Shown: positions 56,242-64,000 of the stretch, in pieces
How positions within the stretch are numbered: the first letter of the stretch is position 1
How the letters are laid out: every line of letters starts with the position of its first letter
Assembly: GCA_963765545.1 (NCBI GenBank)
Contig: CAVXWW010000009.1
Location: 1 to 64,000, forward strand
Direction: 5' to 3'
DNA from: JARRPM01 sp963765545
GTDB lineage: Bacteria; Pseudomonadota; Gammaproteobacteria; Pseudomonadales; Halieaceae
DNA length: 64,000 nucleotides
Program-made: the position numbers and the translations under genes
The notes under the pieces: model-generated
Database searches by the model: none
Seen by the model: only the letters and a program-made list of their open reading frames with translations
What the model was told of the DNA's origin: nothing

Positions 56242-56960
56242 TTTTTCGCGCCGGCTTGCTGGCGGCGTCGGCTGACGAATAAGCCTGCAAGGCCGGCGAG
56301 CAACAGGGCTGGAACCCCGGGGACGGGGACGTTGCCGTTGGTCTCTGACAGCGTCGACAATAGGATGGGTTGATCGGGGCAGCCCGGGTTCTGGGCGCCG
56401 GAACAAGCCATAAGGGGCGCAGCAAGCTTGCCGCTGGTGTCAACAAAGGCGGCTCGAAGGCCGTCACCCAGCAATCGATTTTGCTGTCTAAGCTGCTTGA
56501 AGCTGAAATTTATCTCAAACACCCAACGCAAATCAGTAAGCTCGCTAAGCGTGTCGAATCCTTTGGGGTTTCCAAGATATTCTGTGCACACTGCCCCCGC
56601 ACTATAGCCAGACTCACAGCCCAGCGAATCACCCTTGCCAATCTGGTGCAACGACCGGGTGCGCCATTGATCTGTCCCGCCGGGGGCTTCTTTCAGGGTT
56701 ACTGAACTGATATCGCTACCTTCCCAGTGCCAGTCTAATGCTTTCAAATATGAAGGTTCACCCTCGCCTTGAAATCCGCTGAAATCTGCGAGGTATGTCA
56801 TGAGATAGCGGTTTTCTGTCCATTCGCCATTCAGCGTAAATACCGCGCCGTGAAAATACAGGGTATCCGTGCCAACCGGCGTAGCATGAGCGATTGGTAT
56901 AGAGGTGAAGATCGTCGCTATAGAGATCGCAAGTGCATGTCTGATTTGTTTGAGTGTCAT
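56238..56960 (-). CDS. Exported protein with PEP-CTERM-like sorting tail
   Basis: A 240-residue protein. The signal peptide ends IAHA (about residue 26). The C-terminus reads VPVPGVPALLLAGLAGLFVSRRRQQ, a VPxP motif, helix and Arg cluster like PEP-CTERM tails processed by exosortase. The body is beta-rich (WVFEINFSFKQ). Such proteins are usually linked with exopolysaccharide loci, and one begins 1 kb to the right. It overlaps the P450 end by 4 bases, convergent. Confidence 0.78.
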   Translation of the reverse strand: MTLKQIRHALAISIATIFTSIPIAHATPVGTDTLYFHGAVFTLNGEWTENRYLMTYLADFSGFQGEGEPSYLKALDWHWEGSDISSVTLKEAPGGTDQWRTRSLHQIGKGDSLGCESGYSAGAVCTEYLGNPKGFDTLSELTDLRWVFEINFSFKQLRQQNRLLGDGLRAAFVDTSGKLAAPLMACSGAQNPGCPDQPILLSTLSETNGNVPVPGVPALLLAGLAGLFVSRRRQQAGAKN

Positions 56961-57914
56961 AATCCCGTCGCCCAGTTTTTGTGTTGTGAGTCCATCTCGT
57001 CCGGAAAATTAGGGACAACCAATTCCCGGCAGTGGCCCACCTTTAAGCCCCATGCTCCCCCGGTAACAGCAAGTCTCGCGATTACCCGGGTAATACCAGG
57101 GAGCTGCACAAATCGGGCCAGATCAATCTATCGGTGCTTATCCAGGTGGCCTCGTTAGTGGCAGTGAGATCTGGGTCACGGATAGAGCTGCAAGAAAGGC
57201 AAAGTCAGGGGCAGTCCTGGGGCTTGTAGTGCGCTCGCTGGAACCAGATGTAAGAAAAACTGACAAACATGATGGATCGGCATGAGCTTCGCCAAAAAGA
57301 TGTGACTCCTATCACACTATAAGTAAACGGAAATTCAGAAAGCTGTCATTTCCGTTTGCTGATGTCAGGTCGGAGACAAGAATGAGTAAAATTTTCTGAC
57401 AATAAGCTTCTGGCATCGGGATATTTCGCTGGGGGCAAATAGCTTGCTCGTTGATCTATAGTCCAATGGCTCCCGGTTATTATCTGGTTTCCCGTCTATC
57501 TTTCAACGCGCTGCCCAAGACCTGGATTGGCGCCTAGTAATCGAAGTGCCTGCGTTAGAAGATGTGACGATTTCACCGTCGTTCACTGAAGGATGCAGCC
57601 TTGTCAGTGATCATCCTGAGCAGAAACCCCTTCCGCAATTTGCGCTATAGCAATGGGGTCAGCCGGTTGGTTTACTTCCGCACCCCCGGCCCATAGAATC
57701 GCTGGACCCCTGTTCCCCTCTCAAGATCACGGCATGGCTGAAGAATATAACAGTCCCAAATCTCACCTGGCTGATATCAGAGGCCGTGCTTGCAGCCAGG
57801 CTCCGCGTACTGAACGGTCCCTGAAACAGCCGCAGTCCGTCTTTTACACAAGCTTCACGGCTTCGTCCGCGCGGCACTCTGCAGCTCCTGGTGCCGGGGT
57901 ATCGAATCGATAAT
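56961..57914. other. Long gap with inverted repeat
   Basis: No convincing gene in about 950 bases. AAACGGAAAT (57325-57334) and ATTTCCGTTT (57348-57357) form a perfect 10-base inverted repeat with a 13-base spacer. A short frame after GGAG at 57382 ends after five codons. GC content is lower than in the flanks. The stretch may be a decayed gene or a regulatory leader of the polysaccharide cluster. Confidence 0.5.
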
Positions 57915-60545
57915 ATGGATCTGGCGAGACTTCTTGTCGGCCTTTTCCTCCCATGGATCGCCGGCTTTATCTGGCTGCGGGCGTTGGAAAACCGGATCCG
58001 CCCGGAAAATCCGGCAAACGTTTTCAGGCAACTTGGCTACGGTTTTTTTCTGGGTTATGCCGGGCTTCAGGGCCTGCTTCTTTTGAGTGCCCACCTGCAG
58101 GAAGCTGTGAGTTTCTGGACAATCTCGGGCGTGATTGTGTTGCTTGCGATCCTTGGAACCTGGCTGAATCGCAGGCCGTTAGTGATAAAACCCGGCGCGA
58201 CCACCATCACACATACGTGGGAGATCATGCCCCTATCGTCCAAAGTGCTGACTGTCACACTTCTATTACTGATCGGCGCGCACCTGTGGCTGAGTGCGCT
58301 CGAGATATTCAACCGCCCGGTATATCCGTGGGATGCATGGGTTGTGTGGCTCTACCGTGCCAAGGCCTGGTATTTCAGTGGTACGATCTACGAGCTTTCG
58401 CCCGCATCCGAATGGCTGCGCGACGTCGCGAGCAGCCCCTATACCGTTGACGCTTACCAATACCCCACATTTGCCTCGATCATCCCCTTCTGGGTAGCCC
58501 TGAGTCTGGGCCAGTGGAGTGAGACCCTGGTAAACACCCCGGTCCTGCTGTGCGGTATCGCTCTGGGTCTGGCACTTTTCGGCCAGTGCCGGGAAATAGG
58601 CCTGGAGCCGGTTTCATCTCTGGTCGCCAGTTATTTTTTGTTATCTATTCCATTACTGGGTAGTCATCTCTCCCTGGCGGGCTATGCCGATATATGGATG
58701 GCCGGTTTTACCGGGCTGGGGTTCGTCAGCCTGCTGCGTGGCAGTGTCCAGCATAGCGGCTTCGGGGTAGCCCTGGGCCTGCTTATGGTGACAATCGGTA
58801 CCGTGGTAAAGAATGAAGGTATGGTGTGGCTGTACGCCGCGATTGCCTTTATGGTGCTATCGGCTGTCACGAGGCGCGCCCTGGTTACAATGATTGCTAT
58901 GGCACTCATACTGGGCTTTCTCGCCTGGCTGACCGGGACGACCAGCATTGATCTGCCTGGTTTGGGGCTGCTTGGCCTTGAGTCCGGGCGCATTTACGTA
59001 CCTTTGGTCGGCAGCAACGAGCTACAGTTTCACCCGGTAGGGAGAGCATACCTTACCGCCTTCCTGCGACACGACAGCTGGAACCTGCTTTGGTATCTCG
59101 TGATCGCAGCCACGTTGGCTTCGCCCTTTATCAAGCCGCCGCGAATTCGCAAGGCAGTGCTGTTATTCATAGGGCTTTTTCTCGCCAGCCAATTGGCCAT
59201 CTTTGCCGTGACGGAGCAGGGGGTCTGGGCCGAGACATTCACTGCGATCAATCGCCTGCCCTTGCAATTTGCCCCGGCACTGGTCTTCACGATATTCCTC
59301 CTTATGGGGGGGGCAGTAGCAGGGCTGCCAGGGAACAAAGACCAGCACCCTCTGGATCGTTCGACCTTGGCCGGGTTAAAGTTGGCCGTTCCGGCTATCC
59401 TTGCTGCCCTGGCAGTAATACTTGGGCTGGTGATTTCACTGGCGATTCCGCCTGATCAAGCTACTGCAGAGTCAAGGGTTTTCACCAAAGATACTATGCG
59501 AGTCGTGGTGGGTAGTGGGCGAAAAACCGATGATCTGCTTGAGATTTCAGAGTACAAGAACGGCGCTGCAATCATTTCGACGGGCCCATTGGACATGAAT
59601 GCCGACCAGTTCGACATGCTGGAAGTGCAGATCTACAACGACAGCAGTCGAATCCCCAGGCTTTTCTGGCGCTCGGAAAGTTTGCCGGATTTACAGATGG
59701 CCCCCCTTTACAGTAAGCAAAGGCACCTGCTGCTGGATAACCTGCCTGGCTGGAACGGGCGCATCACCGAGGCGGGCATCGTCCTGTTTGGTGATGAGAC
59801 GAACCGCGCGGGGCTAGTAAAACTGGACTTCTCATCGAAAACAATGAGCACCTCTGTGCAGAGCGTCCTGGACGACTGGGTCGCCGCGAGGCCCTGGACA
59901 ACCAAATCCATCAATCTGGTCATGCTGGGTCCCGACACTCAGCAGATTCGCCTTGCGACACTCGCTGTCATGTGGCTGCTATTAGCGCTTTTGTTGGCCC
60001 ATTTCTTCTTGCGAGCAGCAAAACCAACCTTACCTGCCCTGACTGTCCTACTACTAATAGCCTGGGTACTGCCGGATGCGATATGGCTGAATAATCGTGT
60101 CGCGCGGCTGGAGAATACCCTCCAGCTGGCTGGTGACAATCGGGAGGTGCCGTATATCGATGTCGGCTTTGACAGGGCAATAGCCAGCCTAGTTGCCTCC
60201 GGTAAAAATGACCTGGAGCAGTTCTCGCGAGCCAGGGTTCTGGTAGTGGCTGAATCAGAAAAAAACCAGTTCGAGGCGCTGCGGACGAAGTATCATCTAT
60301 TGCCGCACGCCGCTGTCGTGACGGACATGCAAACAGCCAGGGCGGGACTGGATCGCGCGGATGCACTGCTCTTCATTCCCGATAATAGCCAAATGGAAGC
60401 CCGGACTGCAGGCGACCTGTCACCTGCCGACATTGCACGCGAGCAGGTGGGCCGGAATCTATCTGAGATCGCCGGTTCGACTTATGCCTCCTTGTTGCGA
60501 TCGGGGGACACCCCAAGGTCGAAAAATACGAGACAGGGCGGATGA
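57915..60545 (+). CDS. Large membrane protein, probable GT-C glycosyltransferase
   Basis: An 876-residue protein with 13 or more helices in residues 1-540, a soluble insert of about 150 residues, and two further helices before a C-terminal soluble domain. RPVYPWDAWVVWLYRAKAWYF in an early external loop resembles the acidic motif of GT-C enzymes. The family is not certain. ATG 57915 is chosen; a GTG at 57891 is possible. Its stop overlaps the next start (ATGA), so it is translationally linked to the glycosyltransferase. Confidence 0.78.
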   Translation: MDLARLLVGLFLPWIAGFIWLRALENRIRPENPANVFRQLGYGFFLGYAGLQGLLLLSAHLQEAVSFWTISGVIVLLAILGTWLNRRPLVIKPGATTITHTWEIMPLSSKVLTVTLLLLIGAHLWLSALEIFNRPVYPWDAWVVWLYRAKAWYFSGTIYELSPASEWLRDVASSPYTVDAYQYPTFASIIPFWVALSLGQWSETLVNTPVLLCGIALGLALFGQCREIGLEPVSSLVASYFLLSIPLLGSHLSLAGYADIWMAGFTGLGFVSLLRGSVQHSGFGVALGLLMVTIGTVVKNEGMVWLYAAIAFMVLSAVTRRALVTMIAMALILGFLAWLTGTTSIDLPGLGLLGLESGRIYVPLVGSNELQFHPVGRAYLTAFLRHDSWNLLWYLVIAATLASPFIKPPRIRKAVLLFIGLFLASQLAIFAVTEQGVWAETFTAINRLPLQFAPALVFTIFLLMGGAVAGLPGNKDQHPLDRSTLAGLKLAVPAILAALAVILGLVISLAIPPDQATAESRVFTKDTMRVVVGSGRKTDDLLEISEYKNGAAIISTGPLDMNADQFDMLEVQIYNDSSRIPRLFWRSESLPDLQMAPLYSKQRHLLLDNLPGWNGRITEAGIVLFGDETNRAGLVKLDFSSKTMSTSVQSVLDDWVAARPWTTKSINLVMLGPDTQQIRLATLAVMWLLLALLLAHFFLRAAKPTLPALTVLLLIAWVLPDAIWLNNRVARLENTLQLAGDNREVPYIDVGFDRAIASLVASGKNDLEQFSRARVLVVAESEKNQFEALRTKYHLLPHAAVVTDMQTARAGLDRADALLFIPDNSQMEARTAGDLSPADIAREQVGRNLSEIAGSTYASLLRSGDTPRSKNTRQGG

Positions 60546-61713
60546 ACAGCAAGCTGGATGCCCTGCATATAGGCAAGTACTTTCCGCCCTATGCGGGGGG
60601 TATGGAGACTTTCCTTCGAGATCTAATGGCGTCTCTTGCGCGCCGCGGTGTCAAGAGTGGCGCGCTGGTCCACCGATCCGACCTGAGCCTCTTCAGCACT
60701 GACGAGAGCTTTTGGGTAGATCAGGAGGAACTGCCAATCACCCGGGCTGCCGTTTGGCTGCGACTGCTGTTTACGCCCATCAGCCCAACCTTCCCCTTAC
60801 TGTTGCACCGAATGATCAAGCGTCACTCGCCCGATATTCTCCATTTGCATATGCCTAATGTGTCGGCATTCTGGGCACTGGTTCTACCTTCTGCCCGGCG
60901 CCTGCCCTGGGTGATCCACTGGCAATCAGATGTACCGCTCTCGCAGCACAAGCTTGGATTGCGACTATTCTACCGACTTTACAAACCGTTTGAGCGAGCC
61001 ATGCTCGAGCAAGCTGATACCGTTATCGTCACCTCCCCACCCTATCTGGAAAGCAGTGAGCCCCTGGTCAACTTTCGCAATAAATGCTCGGTTGTACCAC
61101 TTGGCCTGGATCCGGAAAACCTTACCGTTGGGACTTGTAGTCGATCTCAAAAATGGCGATGAACGACTTCGAGTACTGGCGATCGGGCGGCTCACTTACT
61201 ACAAGGGTTTCGAGTACCTGATCAGAGCGGCATCGATGACACCCGATGCCGTGTTCCACCTGGTCGGTTCCGGGGAGCTGGAAAATTCCCTGAAGCGACT
61301 CGCCACCGAGCTGGGGGTTCTCAATAGAGTGACATTTCACGGCAAGTTGCCTGCCGAGCAGTTGGCAGAACAATATGCCAGCTGCGATTGCCTGTGCTTA
61401 CCCTCCATCGAGCGCACCGAAGCATTCGGTCTGGTTCTGCTGGAAGCCATGTACTTTGGAAAGGCGACAGTCATTAGCGACGTGCCGGGTTCTGGCATGG
61501 GCTGGATTGTGAATGAAGGTATAACTGGAATTAAGGTTCCTGTAGCAGACGCTGGCTGCGCTGGCGACCGCATTTCGACATTTGCAAGCCAATCGTGATA
61601 ATCTTGCGCGCCTTGGAACCAACGGTCGGCGCAAATTCGACCGCCAGTTTGATATTCGTCAATCCAGCGATGCTATCGCCGATGTATATACTGAATTGCT
61701 CCTCGCTAAATGA
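60542..61713 (+). pseudogene. GT4 glycosyltransferase with two frameshifts
   Basis: Reads as one GT4 enzyme only if the frame changes twice. Frame A (from ATG 60542): HIGKYFPPYAGGMETFLRDL, then DILHLHMPNVSA. Between about 61110 and 61140 the family moves to frame B: RVLAIGRLTYYKGFEYLI, then the E-x7-E region ERTEAFGLVLLEAM. Near 61550-61560 it moves to frame C: FRHLQANRDNLARLGTNG, ending at 61713. Both shifts are in the same direction. Either real mutations or base-call insertions. If corrected the product is about 390 residues and would transfer a sugar to a lipid-linked glycan. Confidence 0.85.
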
Positions 61714-61722
61714 TTACCTTTA

Positions 61723-62476
61723 ATGGGTGACACTATGTCAAAGCGCGTGGCGGACGGCCGATTTACTCTGCCCGCTACAACTATTGTTATGCCCGCCTTC
61801 AACGAGGGCCAAGTGATCGGATCTGTAATCAAGGAAATTCATGCAATATGTGATCTGCCCATCCTCGTAGTGGATGATGCAAGCACGGACGATACCGTGA
61901 TCATGGCAGAGTCAGCGGGCGCTACTGTAATAAGCTTGCCGGTGCAATTGGGCGCCTGGGGGGCCACGCAGACCGGTTTGCGTTATGCGCTTCGTCATCA
62001 TTTTGAATTTGTCATATCGATGGATGCGGACGGCCAGCATGAGGCCAGATGTCTGCTTGGGTTGGCACAGCCTGTACTGCGGGGGGAGGCCGACGTATGT
62101 ATAGGGGCGTGCACCAGCCGGGGTTCGCCGATGCGCAAATTTGCCTGGATTTTGATGAAGAAGGTTTCAGGCTTATCCCTGGAGGACATCACATCGGGGT
62201 TAAGAGTATACAATCGCAGGGCCACCATTGAGACTCGCAGGGTGGCGCGCCACGCTCCTGGACTATCAGGATATCGGTGTGTTGTTATTACTTCAGTCCC
62301 GTGGACTCAGGATCACTGATGTGGACGTGGATATGAGGGTGCGACTGAACGGTCCGTCTCGCATATTTCGTTCATGGTTGCTGGTAGCATACTACATGTG
62401 CCACACGCTGCTGCTGGGTCTGACTAAACGCAAATTGATGCGCACGTTCAGCGTTACCGCCCAGACCGACCAATAG
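61723..62476 (+). pseudogene. GT2 glycosyltransferase with one frameshift
   Basis: The first frame (ATG 61723; an alternative ATG lies at 61735) holds the GT2 core: ILVVDDASTDDT and SMDADGQHEA (the DxD site), then ITSGLRVYNRRA. Near 62216-62230 the family continues in the next frame as RLAGWRATLLDYQDIGVLL and ends at 62476. The shift is in the same direction as the two in the preceding gene. DUF2304 follows, as is common for dolichol-phosphate-mannose-synthase-like GT2 enzymes. Confidence 0.87.
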
Positions 62477-62496
62477 TATTATGAGTAAACTTTGAA

Positions 62497-62874
62497 ATGG
62501 TGTCACTGGTTACAGGGATAATAGGCGTGAGCATTGCGGTGCTGATAATCGTCCTCATCCGTAAAGACAGATTGCATGCTCACCATGGTTTAGGGTGGAT
62601 TTTGGTAGCATTGAGTTTTGCCCTGCTGGGTTTATTCCCGGGCATAATCGACCGGCTAGCACAGAATATCGGTATCGGATATCCACCCATTCTGGCTTTG
62701 ACTTTGGGCATCTCTTTGCTGGTCATCAAAATTTTATTAATGGATATAGAACGATCAAAAATTGAGATGCGTAACCAACGATTAATTCAGCGAGTGGCGA
62801 TGCTCGAGGCCGATTTGAAAAAGCTGCAGTCCCAAAGCAGCCTTGGTCCAGCAGAGAGGAGGCTCGATTCCTAG
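62497..62874 (+). CDS. DUF2304 membrane protein
   Basis: A 125-residue protein with three helices (about 3-20, 33-50 and 63-85) and a C-terminal coiled coil (NQRLIQRVAMLEADLKKLQ). This is the DUF2304 layout, which usually sits next to a GT2 gene in polysaccharide loci and may be a membrane partner of it. Confidence 0.87.
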   Translation: MVSLVTGIIGVSIAVLIIVLIRKDRLHAHHGLGWILVALSFALLGLFPGIIDRLAQNIGIGYPPILALTLGISLLVIKILLMDIERSKIEMRNQRLIQRVAMLEADLKKLQSQSSLGPAERRLDS

Positions 62875-62932
62875 TCATGTTAGACCGCAAAAATTACTCC
62901 CCTTGTACTCGAGCATTCAGCCCCGAGCCAAC

Positions 62933-64000
62933 ATGAAAGTCGTAATCGGAGCCAATTCTCTGCAAGGGCACCTGACAGGTATCGGATACTACACTAAAGG
63001 CTTGGTCGAGAGCCTGGCAAGACGGCAGGAGATCGACGAACTCAGGCTGCTCTCACATGGCTTTTTGAGTAGCCCGCTGGACACACGAGCGAGCGTTGGA
63101 CAACACCAGCCTGACGAACAATCCAAGGCTCCAGCCAGCTCGTATTTTGGCTTTGCGGGTAAGATTCGCCCCCTCGCCGCCAGGGTCGGTCCGCTGGTAA
63201 CACTTTACGATAAGATAAGCTCGGTGGCTGGGCGCTTTTCTCTCAGAAGCTACTCTTCCTCAGACGTTTTTCATGCTCCAGACTTTCAATTCGCCCGCTT
63301 TCCTGGAAAAACCGTCGTCACGGTTCCCGACCTGTCAACGATTACATTTCCGGAATTTCACCCGGCAGCCCGGGTAGCCTACATCAACCGCCATGTACGC
63401 CGTGTGGTAGACCATGCCGATCACATCGTGGCCATAAGCGAATTTGTAAGGAGAGAAATCATTTCCCAGCTCGGGGTCTGTGAGAACCGAGTAACTACGA
63501 TATACCCGGGTATCGATACCGAACTTCATCCGGTCTCAGCAGCAGAGTTCACCGAATCGAAAATTAACATTCCCGTCACATACGGCAACTATTTCATTTT
63601 CGTTTCCACCATTGAGCCACGCAAAAATATCATGCGATTGCTTACTGCCTACCGATATTATTTGGAGAGCGAGGTCACTTCACCGCTCCCGTTGCTGATC
63701 GTTGGAGCGCCCGGCTGGGGAAGCACAGAGATACATGAAGAGCTAACCCTCATGGCCAGTGCGAAAGGTGTTATTTATCCAGGCTATGTGGATCGGAAAG
63801 TTCTTCGCTTGTTGATCGCGGGCGCAAGGGCGCTGCTATTTCCTTCTTTATACGAGGGCTTTGGCCTGCCGGTAGTAGAGGCTATGAGGTCTGGCACAGC
63901 CGTTCTAACTTCCAAAGATTCAGCAATGGCCGAAATCTGCGAGGATGCGGCATTGCTAGTATCGCCTTTTGACATAGAAGAGATAAAGTCAGGAATCATT
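62933..64000 (+). CDS. GT4 glycosyltransferase, cut by window end
   Basis: An open frame of 356 codons from ATG 62933 to the window edge with no stop. ANSLQGHLTGIGYYTKGLVESL is the N-terminal GT4 start, IEPRKNIMRLLTAY the mid motif and PSLYEGFGLPVVEAM the E-x7-E site. The frame is intact, unlike the two glycosyltransferases just before it. The usual length is about 380-400 residues, so only a short part is missing. Confidence 0.92.
   Translation, partial: MKVVIGANSLQGHLTGIGYYTKGLVESLARRQEIDELRLLSHGFLSSPLDTRASVGQHQPDEQSKAPASSYFGFAGKIRPLAARVGPLVTLYDKISSVAGRFSLRSYSSSDVFHAPDFQFARFPGKTVVTVPDLSTITFPEFHPAARVAYINRHVRRVVDHADHIVAISEFVRREIISQLGVCENRVTTIYPGIDTELHPVSAAEFTESKINIPVTYGNYFIFVSTIEPRKNIMRLLTAYRYYLESEVTSPLPLLIVGAPGWGSTEIHEELTLMASAKGVIYPGYVDRKVLRLLIAGARALLFPSLYEGFGLPVVEAMRSGTAVLTSKDSAMAEICEDAALLVSPFDIEEIKSGII

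Noticed and set aside
57001..57060. Motif resembling REP ends (TTAGGGACAACC)
   Set aside because: No matching partner arm or transposase; resemblance is from memory and weak.
57653..57913. 86-codon frame before the large membrane gene
   Set aside because: No ribosome site or domain, and composition unlike its neighbours.

Overview
The window looks like two different genomes joined near position 6100. Bases 1 to about 6100 are very GC-rich. They carry a sigma-54 two-component system, secreted EF-hand proteins and an FHA-domain sigma-54 activator, a combination typical of Myxococcota-like bacteria. From about 6100 to 64000 the GC content is lower, and the genes (TonB-dependent receptor, UrcA, DUF2304, PEP-CTERM-like protein, KefC, many lipid or xenobiotic oxidation enzymes) suggest a marine gammaproteobacterium, perhaps Halieaceae-like. 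The join lies inside one open frame that fuses the FHA/sigma-54 activator to the C-terminal half of a KefC antiporter. An assembly chimera is the simplest explanation. Taxonomic statements are inference from protein families only.

Layout. 1-4.2 kb: EF-hand protein, histidine kinase and NtrC-type regulator in one operon, facing a second EF-hand gene. The gap between them holds two outward-facing -24/-12 sigma-54 promoters flanking palindromes that could be the activator sites. 4.9-7.1 kb: the fused frame. 7.2-16.4 kb: pirin, an unusual Nramp-family transporter, an HsaA-like flavin monooxygenase, a divergent arsI/arsR pair, a DCC-family protein, a quinone-oxidoreductase-like MDR enzyme, an S4 RNA-binding protein, a broken sulfatase, and two long hairpins that share a loop but differ in their stems. 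16.4-31.3 kb: membrane-anchored Rossmann protein, MATE pump, TetR regulator divergent from a carotenoid oxygenase with a clear operator, S8 protease, PLP decarboxylase, GST, MFS pump, S9 peptidase, TauD-type dioxygenase.

31.4-38.9 kb: an NtrY-like kinase and NtrC-type regulator lie divergent to a membrane-fusion protein, ABC ATPase and MacB/FtsX permease operon. The gap has repeated activator-like sites and a good sigma-54 promoter, so the regulator probably drives the transporter. 38.9-57 kb: DUF899 protein, sulfotransferase-like protein, TonB receptor, exported methyltransferase, UrcA, LytS/LytTR-type two-component pair, TPR lipoprotein, S10-type and aspartoacylase-like hydrolases, cytochrome c, amidase, P450, and a PEP-CTERM-like protein.

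57.9-64 kb: start of a surface-polysaccharide cluster (large GT-C-like membrane protein, GT4, GT2, DUF2304, GT4). Two of the glycosyltransferases are interrupted by three frameshifts, all in the same direction. No rRNA, tRNA, CRISPR array or intact insertion sequence was seen.
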